Below, piece by piece: positions 1-5,182 of a DNA stretch of 6,946 nt. The position numbers and the translations under genes were made by a program. Positions within the stretch are counted from its first letter, which is position 1; every line of letters begins with the position of its first letter. The DNA lies in contig JBGPKH010000494.1 of the NCBI GenBank assembly GCA_041485845.1, positions 1-6,946 on the forward strand, given 5' to 3'. Under the pieces are notes generated by a model, which ran no database searches, was not told where the DNA came from, and worked only from the letters and a program-made list of their open reading frames with translations. The DNA comes from OMOG01 sp041485845. GTDB lineage: Bacteria; Acidobacteriota; Terriglobia; Bryobacterales; Bryobacteraceae.

Positions 1-288
1 TATCCGGATCTAACCGGCAGCGACCGCTACGAATACGTGCAGTGGTTCCTGCGCTACGCGGAAACCGAATATGGTCTGGCCCGGGAATACGTCGATTCGC
101 AGCGCGCCGGCGTGTTGCGCTGGGCCAACACGCCTTGCACGCGCGACGGGGCTGGCATTTATGCCGGCCTGCCAGTATCCAACCTGGCGGGATACTTATA
201 TGACCAACGCGCCGACTTACGACTGGCTTATCCGGATCTAACCGGCAGCGACCGCTGCGAATACGTGCAGTGGTTCCTGCGCCACGCG
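1..288 (+). repeat. 228-bp period repeat with 60-bp near-identical core (1-60 and 229-288)
   Basis: Bases 1-60 and 229-288 match at 58 of 60 positions by eye; the two differences are at copy positions 29 and 55. Just after this core the copies diverge sharply, although the protein alignment continues (G-x-LRWAN is kept). The repeat may extend left of the window. Sharp identity inside an older, diverged protein repeat fits gene conversion or a recent local duplication. Confidence 0.85.
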
Positions 289-651
289 GCCCAGGCAGAC
301 TGCGGGTTCGATGCGGAATGCATCCATCCAGTGCGGTCCGGCCTGCTTCGCTGGGCGAATGCCACCACTTACATTAACGGCAGCGCGGCCGCCGCAAACT
401 TCGTCTTGCACATCTGCCGCACCCGCACGGATGTGCCGGGCTCGTTTCCGCTTATCCGTGGCGAGCAGCGGCGGCATCTGGTTCGCGCGGTTATCAGCGC
501 CGCGAAGGCGCTCGGAATGGATGCGGAATATACAATGCCACTCGAAAGGAGTCTGGGGCGGCACTGGCTTCCGAAAAGCATAAGAATGCGAATCCTGTCG
601 AAGGCGCGCTTGCCTGAGAGCATCTCGTACTGGCCTGAGAGCATGTCGTGA
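1..651 (+). CDS. Repeat protein of glycosyltransferase-associated type, 3' part (5' end outside window)
   Basis: The frame is open to the left edge, so the true start lies outside; 216 residues are visible before TGA. The protein is built of about three copies of a 72-76-residue unit, with unit starts near visible residues 1, 77 and 149. The unit core reads roughly R-x-D-L-x-x-A-Y-P-D-L-x-G-x-D-R-x-x-Y-x-x-W, followed by a conserved segment R-x-G-(V/L)-L-R-W-A-N. The third unit is degenerate (FPLIRGEQRR in place of YPDLTGSDRC). From memory, similar R-x-D-L...A(F/Y)PD...G-x-DR...W segments flank catalytic domains in bacterial glycosyltransferases, so a role in surface polysaccharide synthesis is possible. 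No catalytic domain is visible here. The last residues (PESIS then PESMS) come from a 21-bp tandem repeat unlike the rest, so the native C-terminus may have been replaced. A serine-recombinase remnant follows directly. The reading frame is sure; the function is weak. Confidence 0.6.
   Translation, partial: YPDLTGSDRYEYVQWFLRYAETEYGLAREYVDSQRAGVLRWANTPCTRDGAGIYAGLPVSNLAGYLYDQRADLRLAYPDLTGSDRCEYVQWFLRHAAQADCGFDAECIHPVRSGLLRWANATTYINGSAAAANFVLHICRTRTDVPGSFPLIRGEQRRHLVRAVISAAKALGMDAEYTMPLERSLGRHWLPKSIRMRILSKARLPESISYWPESMS
613..649 (+). repeat. Short tandem repeat, 16-bp core at 21-bp spacing, possible IS end
   Basis: The 16-bp core cctgagagcatctcgt at 613-628 recurs at 634-649 with one mismatch (c to g). 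The spacing is 21 bp, exactly seven codons, so it appears in the upstream protein as PESIS-YW-PESMS. It sits at the end of the repeat-protein gene and just before the resolvase remnant. Short direct repeats near a terminus are typical of IS21-family ends, so this may be a leftover insertion-sequence end. No matching opposite end was found, so that reading is tentative. Confidence 0.5.
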
Positions 652-795
652 CGATCGGGAAACCGCCGCGCAGGCCGCGGCGCGCAAAGCTGCCGGCCGC
701 GAGCGCATCTATCGTGAGAAGGCCTCCGGCGGACGCTGGGATCGGCCCGAACTCCATCGGCTTCCAGATCTAGCTAGACCAACTTCGCAAAGACG
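644..795 (+). pseudogene. Remnant of a serine resolvase/invertase N-terminal domain
   Basis: In the frame starting at 644 the sequence translates to CRDDRETAAQ, then AARKAAGRERIYREKASG, then GRWDRPELHRL. This is the classic stretch of Tn3-resolvase/Pin-type serine recombinases that follows the catalytic GYARVS motif and runs into LDQLRKGD. After HRL the frame breaks: about 10 extra bases (762-775 region) precede LDQLRKD, which continues in the next frame (from about 774). The catalytic Ser segment is missing, with LRAC in its place, and nothing of the later catalytic core or the DNA-binding domain remains. It abuts the 21-bp tandem repeat and probably marks an old transposon or integration event. 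The sequence after 785 (caaagacgcagaagacgc) has the look of a simple spacer repeat, not of coding DNA. Confidence 0.75.
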
Positions 796-833
796 CAGAA
801 GACGCCGGGAAAGACAGTCCTGCCCCACACCGG

Positions 834-1664
834 TCAGTAGTCCCGTTTATCTTCGGTCGACACGATGCGCGAATCCGCCTGAAACTTTTTGTAGTCGCTG
901 TACGCGATATCCAGCGATTTGTGGAAGCCTTTCACGAGGACTAGCCGCGCCGATGCCTGCATGGCGACGTGCTTCGGCAGCCACACTTCGCGATTGATGC
1001 GCGTCTGCTCGATCACCAGGTAGCCGCCCTTGGCGAGCCGGACCAGGAATCCGCCGAACGATATGGTGTCCAAAATCTCCATCTCGACTTTGGCCCACTG
1101 GTAATCGGTCTTATCGATCCACATCCGCGCCTTCACTTTGGGAAAGAACGATGTGGCGGAAGATTTCGGTTTATAGCCGCGCTTGGGCGTGGCATCGATC
1201 ACGTACACTTCGCCGCCATTGAGCGACTCCTCGCCCACTATACGGAAGTCGAACGCGCCGGGCAGTTCTTTGAGCGGCTCCCGCTGGCGCTGCTGCCGGC
1301 GATGCCAGTCGGCAATCCGGCGGTCGCGCTGCTCGGGCGTTTCCTTACGGCGCAGCTCGATGCTCTTTTGCAGCTTATCTTGTTCCTGCTTCTGCTCGTC
1401 CGGGGAAATCGGCTGGTCGTTGCGCGCCACCAGGCGGCGATAGGGGGATCCCTCCTGCAAGGTCACGTCCCAGGTGCGAATCTGCTGGTTCTTGGGCTGG
1501 CCCGAGCTGTCGAGGTCGCTATCCACCTGGCGCTGGAGAAACGTGTAATTGCGCGCGACCTCGACGTTCTTCCGGTCGAGCTCACACGACCGGCGAACGA
1601 TCTCGCGAGCGTCCTGCGCGAAAAGGAGAGGCGGAAGGCAAAGGATCAGGGCGAGGAAGCGCAC
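834..1664 (-). CDS. Secreted protein of unknown function
   Basis: This encodes 276 residues from a GTG start. The N-terminus MRFLALILCLPPLLFA is a clear Sec signal peptide with likely cleavage before QDA, so the mature protein should be periplasmic or outer-membrane facing. No lipobox Cys follows the hydrophobic stretch. The middle (about residues 85-130) is highly charged and Q/E/R rich and may be helical. The C-terminal half (about 135-276) alternates short beta-like strands with charged turns (for example RMWIDKTDYQWAKVEMEILDT) and resembles the general style of LolA-fold or outer-membrane lipoprotein-sorting proteins. That resemblance is an impression, not a family assignment. I recall similar signal-peptide proteins as conserved hypotheticals in acidobacteria. 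It begins 41 bp after the purA stop on the same strand, so it is probably co-transcribed with purA. No strong Shine-Dalgarno is visible before the GTG. Confidence 0.85.
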   Translation of the reverse strand: MRFLALILCLPPLLFAQDAREIVRRSCELDRKNVEVARNYTFLQRQVDSDLDSSGQPKNQQIRTWDVTLQEGSPYRRLVARNDQPISPDEQKQEQDKLQKSIELRRKETPEQRDRRIADWHRRQQRQREPLKELPGAFDFRIVGEESLNGGEVYVIDATPKRGYKPKSSATSFFPKVKARMWIDKTDYQWAKVEMEILDTISFGGFLVRLAKGGYLVIEQTRINREVWLPKHVAMQASARLVLVKGFHKSLDIAYSDYKKFQADSRIVSTEDKRDY

Positions 1665-1705
1665 GTCTAATTGTACGGCGAGGGGGCCCGGGAGGTTTCA
1701 GCTCT

Positions 1706-3013
1706 CTACCCGGCCACGAGCTTCTCGAAGCGCGAGCCCGGCCTGACGATGGTCTGGTTCCGCTCTGGTCCGGTGGAGATGCATCCAACTTCCACGCCCG
1801 TGCGGCTTTCGAGAAATCCAAGATAGTCTTTGGCTTTCGACGGCAAGTCGTTGTATGAAGAGATACCGAAGGTGGAGGCGTTCCAGCCCGGAAGACATTC
1901 GTACACCGGCTCGACCTTCTCGATCTGTCGTACGGTGGGCGGCATCTCGGTTTGCTCAATTCCGCCGATGCGATATCCCACGCAGACCGGAATGTTATCG
2001 AACTCATCGAGCACGTCGAGCTTGGTGACCACGATACTGTCGAAGCCATTGACCTCCGCCGTGTAACGCAGCAGCGGCGCATCGAACCAGCCGCAGCGGC
2101 GCGGCCTTCCGGTCACAGCGCCGAATTCGTTGCCGCGCTTGCGGATCTGTTCGCCCGCGCCATCGAGAGCTTCGGTGGGAAAGGGTCCCGCGCCGACGCG
2201 GGTGATGTACGCTTTGGAGACGCCGATCACGCCCTGGATGCGCGTGGGCGCGACGCCCGTGCCGGTGCAGGCGCCGCCCGCGCTGGCGCTGGAGGAGGTG
2301 ACGAAGGGGTACGTGCCGTGATCGACGTCGAGCATGGTTCCCTGCGAGCCCTCGAAGAGCACCGTCCGGCCCTCGCGAATGGCCCGGTTCAAGAGCACTG
2401 CGGTGTCGCAAACCATGGGCCGGATGCGTTCGGCGAGCGCTTCGTACTGGTCGCGGATCCCGCGCCAATCCAGTTCTTCGTAGATGCCGAAGGCCTTGGC
2501 GAGGGTAACCTTTTCTTCCATCACCGAATCGTAATGGGCACGGAAGAAACCGGTATCCAGCAGATCGGCCATGCGCATGCCGCGGCGGCCGGTCTTGTCT
2601 TCATAGCAGGGGCCGATGCCGCGGGAAGTGGTGCCGATCGATACCCGTCCGGGGCGCGCTTCGGACATTTTTTCCAGCATGCGGTGGGCCGGAAAAAGCA
2701 CGTGGGCCCGATTGCTGATGAACAGATTGCCGCTCACCTCCACGCCCGCCGATTCGAGCGTATCGATTTCAAAGAGCAGGGCCGCCGGATCGACCACCAG
2801 GCCGTTGCCGATCACCGCCTTCTTGCCCGGGCGCAGGATGCCGCTGGGGATGAGCTTCAGAACGAACTTCCTTTCACCAATGAATACCGTATGGCCGGCA
2901 TTGTGTCCGCCCTGATAACGCGCGACGATGTCGAACCGCTCGGAGAAGAGATCGACAATTTTCCCTTTGCCTTCGTCTCCCCATTGGGATCCCAGGATGA
3001 TCACGTTCCTCAT
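1706..3013 (-). CDS. purA: Adenylosuccinate synthetase PurA
   Basis: PurA makes adenylosuccinate from IMP and aspartate using GTP, the first committed step from IMP to AMP, in the cytoplasm. The protein is 435 residues, the usual length. It has the P-loop-like GSQWGDEGKGK with catalytic Asp13, then GGHNAGHT with catalytic His41, as in the E. coli enzyme. Further on are GIGPCYEDK, QGTMLDVDHGTYPFVTSSS, TGRPRRCGWFD and the C-terminal STGPERN guanine-site segment. All key motifs are intact. I place the start at the ATG at 3013 (MRNVIILG). A TTG at 3022 would add three residues but does not fit the family N-terminus. The gene lies 124 bp after the GGDEF-like gene and is followed closely by the secreted protein. 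The upstream gap carries three phased 10-bp repeats that could be regulatory. Confidence 0.98.
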   Translation of the reverse strand: MRNVIILGSQWGDEGKGKIVDLFSERFDIVARYQGGHNAGHTVFIGERKFVLKLIPSGILRPGKKAVIGNGLVVDPAALLFEIDTLESAGVEVSGNLFISNRAHVLFPAHRMLEKMSEARPGRVSIGTTSRGIGPCYEDKTGRRGMRMADLLDTGFFRAHYDSVMEEKVTLAKAFGIYEELDWRGIRDQYEALAERIRPMVCDTAVLLNRAIREGRTVLFEGSQGTMLDVDHGTYPFVTSSSASAGGACTGTGVAPTRIQGVIGVSKAYITRVGAGPFPTEALDGAGEQIRKRGNEFGAVTGRPRRCGWFDAPLLRYTAEVNGFDSIVVTKLDVLDEFDNIPVCVGYRIGGIEQTEMPPTVRQIEKVEPVYECLPGWNASTFGISSYNDLPSKAKDYLGFLESRTGVEVGCISTGPERNQTIVRPGSRFEKLVAG

Positions 3014-3077
3014 TTGGACCAAACCTACTTATTGTGGCACAGGCGCCGGCGCGCGTGCGTTCCCGGCGTCGGAAGTG

Positions 3078-3107
3078 CCCCGCTCTGCCCCGCTCAGTCC
3101 CGCTCTG
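3078..3107 (-). repeat. Three tandem 10-bp repeats upstream of purA
   Basis: On the + strand ccccgctctg (3078-3087), ccccgctcag (3088-3097) and tcccgctctg (3098-3107) lie head to tail. Copies two and three each carry one mismatch to the first. Read toward purA the unit is CAGAGCGGGG. The array is 65-94 bp upstream of the purA ATG and outside any gene. A 10-bp period puts the copies on one face of the helix, as expected for a cooperative regulator site, but slippage in GC-rich DNA could also produce it. Confidence 0.5.
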
Positions 3108-3137
3108 GCCGAGCCATCTCTACGGCTTGCGACGCCC

Positions 3138-4100
3138 TTAATCGCGCGTGCCCTGGAAGCGGCTGAAGCTGTCGATTTTCTGCCACAAGAGCGGCGGCGA
3201 GGCCATCATCGGGAACACCGCCCAACGCGCGGAAATCGGCAGCAAGACCGTTCGAGACGACGTCTGCACCGTGTGCTCGTATTTGAACTCCATGATGCGG
3301 CCCACTTCGTCGCGCACCCGCTCAAGACGGTGCGGCCGGAACAGAAGCGCCACGAGGGTCGGAGCGCTCCAGCGGAACAGCAGGTCTTTCTCGTGTAGCT
3401 GCTGCCGCAGGAACCCCGCAATATGCCGCAGGATTTCGTCTCCCACTTCGTAGCCGAATCTCGCGTTGAAAATCTGGATGCGGTCGATCTGGACGGCCAC
3501 GGCGTATGCCTGCGCCTCGTCCCGGCAAGCTTGGGCAATCGCCTCCTCGGCCCGGCTGCGGGCCGGCAATCCGGTGGCTTCGTCGGTTGTAGGCGGCGCC
3601 TTCTGCGTGCCGCCCAAACCCTGGCTCAACTGCTCGACCGTGCGGCCCGTTTCGTCCCGCTGGCGTTCGGCTTCCCGGCGAATCTCGTCCAGGCACGCGC
3701 CGAGTCTCGTTTTGATCAGCCGCACGTCCTCGATCAGGGAGGCAAACTCCACCTGCTTTTCGATGTCGCGCAGACGCCGCACGTTCTCATCGCCCGACGC
3801 CGCGATGGCCCCGACCGTCGAGGTCAGCATCTTCACCATCGTTTGCAACTCCATGGCCGGAAGGCGCAAATAGCTTAAGGTGCGGCGGTTGTGGACCTCC
3901 AGAGCGCTCAGAGCCGATTTGGCCTGCACCACGAGCTCCGTGGTGGAAGTGGCTTCTTCGAACCTTTGCAGGATCTGGTCGATTTCGTGGCGGAACTCGG
4001 TATGATCGTCCGGGTCACCCTCCACGACGTGCAAACCCATGCCCTGGAGGAGGAGCTGAATGACACGCATCAGCGCCTGTTCGGTCTCGTTATCGTCCAT
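3138..4100 (-). CDS. Degenerate GGDEF-domain protein, probably catalytically inactive
   Basis: From ATG at 4100 this encodes 320 residues. A GTG at 4121 would add seven; neither start has a well-spaced Shine-Dalgarno (ggaag lies 3 bases before the GTG, aagaag 3 before the ATG). The N-terminal 165 residues are charged and mostly helical, with no membrane segment, and look like a cytoplasmic sensor or dimerisation region. Residues 173-313 follow the GGDEF fold: DEATGLPARSR matches the D-x-LTGL-x-NR entry, and VQIDRIQIFNARFGYEVGDE matches the metal-binding helix with its Asp and Asn kept. The next segment, LLFRWSAPTLVALLF, aligns with the R-x-GGDEF-x-x-LL strand, but GGDEF itself is replaced by SAPTL (residues 245-249). 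No R-x-x-D inhibitory site precedes it. It is therefore unlikely to make c-di-GMP; a nucleotide-binding or scaffold role is more plausible. It lies upstream of purA on the same strand, 124 bp away. Confidence 0.85.
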   Translation of the reverse strand: MDDNETEQALMRVIQLLLQGMGLHVVEGDPDDHTEFRHEIDQILQRFEEATSTTELVVQAKSALSALEVHNRRTLSYLRLPAMELQTMVKMLTSTVGAIAASGDENVRRLRDIEKQVEFASLIEDVRLIKTRLGACLDEIRREAERQRDETGRTVEQLSQGLGGTQKAPPTTDEATGLPARSRAEEAIAQACRDEAQAYAVAVQIDRIQIFNARFGYEVGDEILRHIAGFLRQQLHEKDLLFRWSAPTLVALLFRPHRLERVRDEVGRIMEFKYEHTVQTSSRTVLLPISARWAVFPMMASPPLLWQKIDSFSRFQGTRD

Positions 4101-4415
4101 CGACTTCTTTAGCGAGATCACAATCTTCCAACACTGTTAATATCGGTAATTTGCGGAAAGACCTTAGGGTGCTTGTGGAAATACTGAGAATTCGCGAAGA
4201 AAACCAAAGAGAGCCACGAATGCACACAAATCAGAACCAATCCGTTATATGCAGGAGGTGGGGCTGGGCGGTCTATGCCGCCGGCCTTTGCAACCCGAAA
4301 TAGAACAGTGCTTCCTGGCCCCCATTGATTATACAGCCCTCCGCCATTCCTCACTTCCATATCGCGCACACTCCGTTGCTTCTTCCTTCAGGAAAAGCTG
4401 GGTAGTTTTCTTTTT

Positions 4416-4443
4416 TTGTGCCCATGTTCTTAAAGTATATAAT
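4416..4443 (+). promoter_or_regulatory. Sigma-70-type promoter for the DUF6788-type gene
   Basis: A perfect -10 TATAAT lies at 4438-4443, with TTGTGC at 4416-4421 as a partial -35 (spacing 16). Transcription would start near 4450, giving a leader of about 15 bases that contains the Shine-Dalgarno. A T-rich tract (4407-4417) lies just upstream. The region is far more AT-rich than the neighbouring coding DNA. Confidence 0.6.
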
Positions 4444-4451
4444 ACTTTAAG
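4429..4451. promoter_or_regulatory. Perfect 10-bp palindrome over the -10 box, candidate operator
   Basis: The left arm cttaaagtat (4429-4438) and right arm atactttaag (4442-4451) are exact inverted complements around a 3-base spacer. The -10 box lies across the centre. A dimeric repressor binding here would block the promoter directly. It could also be part of a transposon left end, since the gene it drives looks IS-borne. Confidence 0.6.
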
Positions 4452-4452
4452 G

Positions 4453-4460
4453 TAAGGAGG
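4453..4460 (+). promoter_or_regulatory. Strong Shine-Dalgarno TAAGGAGG
   Basis: The sequence taaggagg ends four bases before the ATG at 4465 and is a near-perfect match to the 16S 3' end. It fixes the start of the DUF6788-type gene. Confidence 0.8.
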
Positions 4461-4464
4461 CTCC

Positions 4465-4866
4465 ATGCCTGACCCGCTCCCGCCCCTGGTCGACGACAGA
4501 TCCGCCATACTCCGGCAGATTTCTGAACTCGGCGACTTCCAACCCGGCTTCATTGCTAATGCTTCCCGACGCTGCGGAAAACCTGGGTGCCATTGCGCCA
4601 AGCCCAACGACCTCGGGCACGGCCCCCATGCGCAACTTACGCAGAAGGTCGAGGGCAAGACCGTTACACAAAACCTGCCTTCTCAAGCCGCCGTCCGTAA
4701 GGCGGAAAGGGAGATCGCCGAGTTCCGCAAGTTCCAGACCTTGACGGGTGAGTTGGTCGACGTCAATCGAAAGATCTGCCGTTTGCGGCCCATCGAACAG
4801 ATCGAGTCGATGGCCCAGGAAAAAAAACGGCGCAAGCCATCCTCCAGGAAGTTGTCCGAGAAGTAG
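4465..4866 (+). CDS. DUF6788-type small protein, likely IS-associated
   Basis: This encodes 133 residues from an ATG with a strong Shine-Dalgarno. The core ISELGDFQPGFIANASRRCG, followed by KPGCHC, a GHGPHAQL segment and GKTVTQNLPSQAAVRKAERE, matches what I know of the DUF6788 family: a CGKPGCxC mini-cluster (possibly metal binding), an HGP motif, a G-K-x-V strand, then a helix ending FRKFQTLTGELVDVNRKICRL. In my memory this family is often found next to, or as the first ORF of, ISKra4-type insertion sequences. Its DNA role is not established. The native end is probably disturbed. After QEKKRRKP the frame carries low-complexity basic residues to TAG, while the -1 frame entered at the A8 run (4820-4827) reads as a transposase N-terminus. 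So 4866 may be the end of a short product, with a longer frameshift product in the intact ancestor. Confidence 0.75.
   Translation: MPDPLPPLVDDRSAILRQISELGDFQPGFIANASRRCGKPGCHCAKPNDLGHGPHAQLTQKVEGKTVTQNLPSQAAVRKAEREIAEFRKFQTLTGELVDVNRKICRLRPIEQIESMAQEKKRRKPSSRKLSEK
4820..4827 (+). other. A8 slippery run, candidate -1 frameshift site
   Basis: Eight A residues sit in the frame as GAA AAA AAA CGG, giving an A AAA AAA slippery heptamer at 4821-4827. A -1 slip moves reading into the frame that continues ACG GCG CAA GCC. Several insertion sequences use such runs to make transposase. It could also simply be a decay frameshift. Confidence 0.45.
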
Positions 4867-4904
4867 ACCGGCTGCTGAACGTCATCTTTCAGGACCCGCG
4901 TTGA
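4827..4904 (+). pseudogene. ISKra4-type transposase N-terminal fragment in the -1 frame
   Basis: In the frame entered at 4827 the translation is TAQAILQEVVREVDRL then LNVIFQDPR, followed by TGA at 4902. This fits the start of ISKra4-family transposases as I remember them (EAIxxEVxxEVxxLLxxIF, then a TGxLDLEAxExA segment). The rest of that transposase is absent. The match breaks at about 4897-4901, exactly where an ISL3-type fragment begins in another frame. The family assignment is from memory, without a search. Confidence 0.55.
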
Positions 4905-5023
4905 AGTGGCAGAGGTTGGCGCCTTATGAGAAGTTCGCTCGCATGATCGAGAGCCACTGGGAGGGGATCGCGGCGTACTGCAAGCCGGAGAACAAGGTCC
5001 CACTGGGTTTTGTGGAATTATAA
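4901..5023 (+). pseudogene. ISL3-family transposase internal/C-terminal fragment
   Basis: From 4901 the frame reads LKWQRLAPYEKFARMIESHW then EGIAAYCKPENKVPLGFVEL and stops at TAA TAA. ISL3 (IS204/IS1001-type) transposases carry L-x-P-(F/Y)-x-K-(F/L)-A-x-M-I-x-x-HW-x-GI-x-AYC-x-PEN-K-V-x-LGFVEGLNNKIR near their C-terminus. The Glu of GFVE is the third acid of the DDE triad. The fragment stops one residue after that Glu, where GLNNKIR should follow, so both ends are truncated. It has no start of its own and is joined to a different element at about 4900. It is a remnant, not a working gene. Confidence 0.75.
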
Positions 5024-5182
5024 TAAGTCCGGGTGCGATGGAAGGGACCGTGCGTCAGTGCCGGATCTCAGTGTGAATTTCCCGTCGACTGTGGCGATGA
5101 TGGTCAATGCCGGAACGAGGGCGCCGAGCGCACTTTGTAGATGCTCGCCTCCGCCGGGATTCGCGGAGCACCAAGCGCGCGG
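5024..5182. other. Spacer between kdsA end and transposase remnant
   Basis: There is no recognisable gene here. In the kdsA frame, after its TAA, 54 further codons stay open on the minus strand down to a stop at 5018-5020, but they have no clear start and no family I know. A six-base stem (ctccgc 5149-5154 with gcggag 5163-5168) lies downstream of kdsA without a T run, so a terminator cannot be claimed. Genes that often follow kdsA in Kdo/LPS operons are not present. Confidence 0.5.

Larger units (their letters stand above)
4101..4464. other. Intergenic spacer, AT-richer, no supported gene
   Basis: This divergent gap lies between the GGDEF-like gene (minus) and the DUF6788-type gene (plus). 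It is clearly more AT-rich than its flanks. The stretch at about 4192-4228 (gaagaaaaccaaagagagcc then acgaatgcacacaaat) resembles the short GTG/CACGAA-type spacer repeats I have seen scattered in acidobacterial and verrucomicrobial genomes; this is from memory. On the minus strand a TATAAT lies at 4328-4333, which could be a -10 box for the GGDEF-like gene about 230 bp away, but no convincing -35 is visible. A minus-strand open frame (4369 to 4118) overlaps the GGDEF start and has no family character, so I did not call it. The right end carries the promoter and palindrome listed separately. Confidence 0.5.
4400..5023 (+). mobile_element. Composite remnant of two insertion sequences
   Basis: This region combines an AT-rich promoter end, the DUF6788-type ORF, a -1-frame ISKra4-type N-terminus and an ISL3-type fragment. 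The pieces belong to different transposase families and meet within a few bases of 4900, so at least one deletion or insertion joined them. No terminal inverted repeat pair or target-site duplication could be recognised; the left limit is approximate. Confidence 0.55.

Noticed and set aside
969..1670. 233-residue + strand frame opposite the secreted protein
   Set aside because: Antisense shadow; the minus-strand frame has a proper signal peptide and operon position.
1952..3166. 404-residue open frame on the + strand opposite purA
   Set aside because: It is a GC-rich antisense shadow of purA with Ala/Gly/Arg/His-rich composition and no motifs; purA on the other strand is certain.
4250..4325. 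Possible c-di-GMP (GEMM) riboswitch ahead of the GGDEF-like gene on the minus strand
   Set aside because: A gcaaaggccgg-type stretch is suggestive, but the paired GGCAAACC segment and matching stems are not present.
4253..4328. Shine-Dalgarno-like aggaggtg followed by a 17-codon ORF at 4275 (+)
   Set aside because: The spacing of 18 or so bases is too long and the peptide has no features.
4118..4369. 83-residue minus-strand frame in the divergent gap
   Set aside because: Overlaps the GGDEF-like start, contains spacer-repeat-like DNA and shows no family features.
5149..5168. Hairpin downstream of kdsA as terminator
   Set aside because: The stem is only six base pairs and no T run follows on the transcribed strand.
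5018..5182. 54 open codons in the kdsA frame after its stop
   Set aside because: No start codon or recognisable family; such a length is unremarkable in GC-rich DNA.
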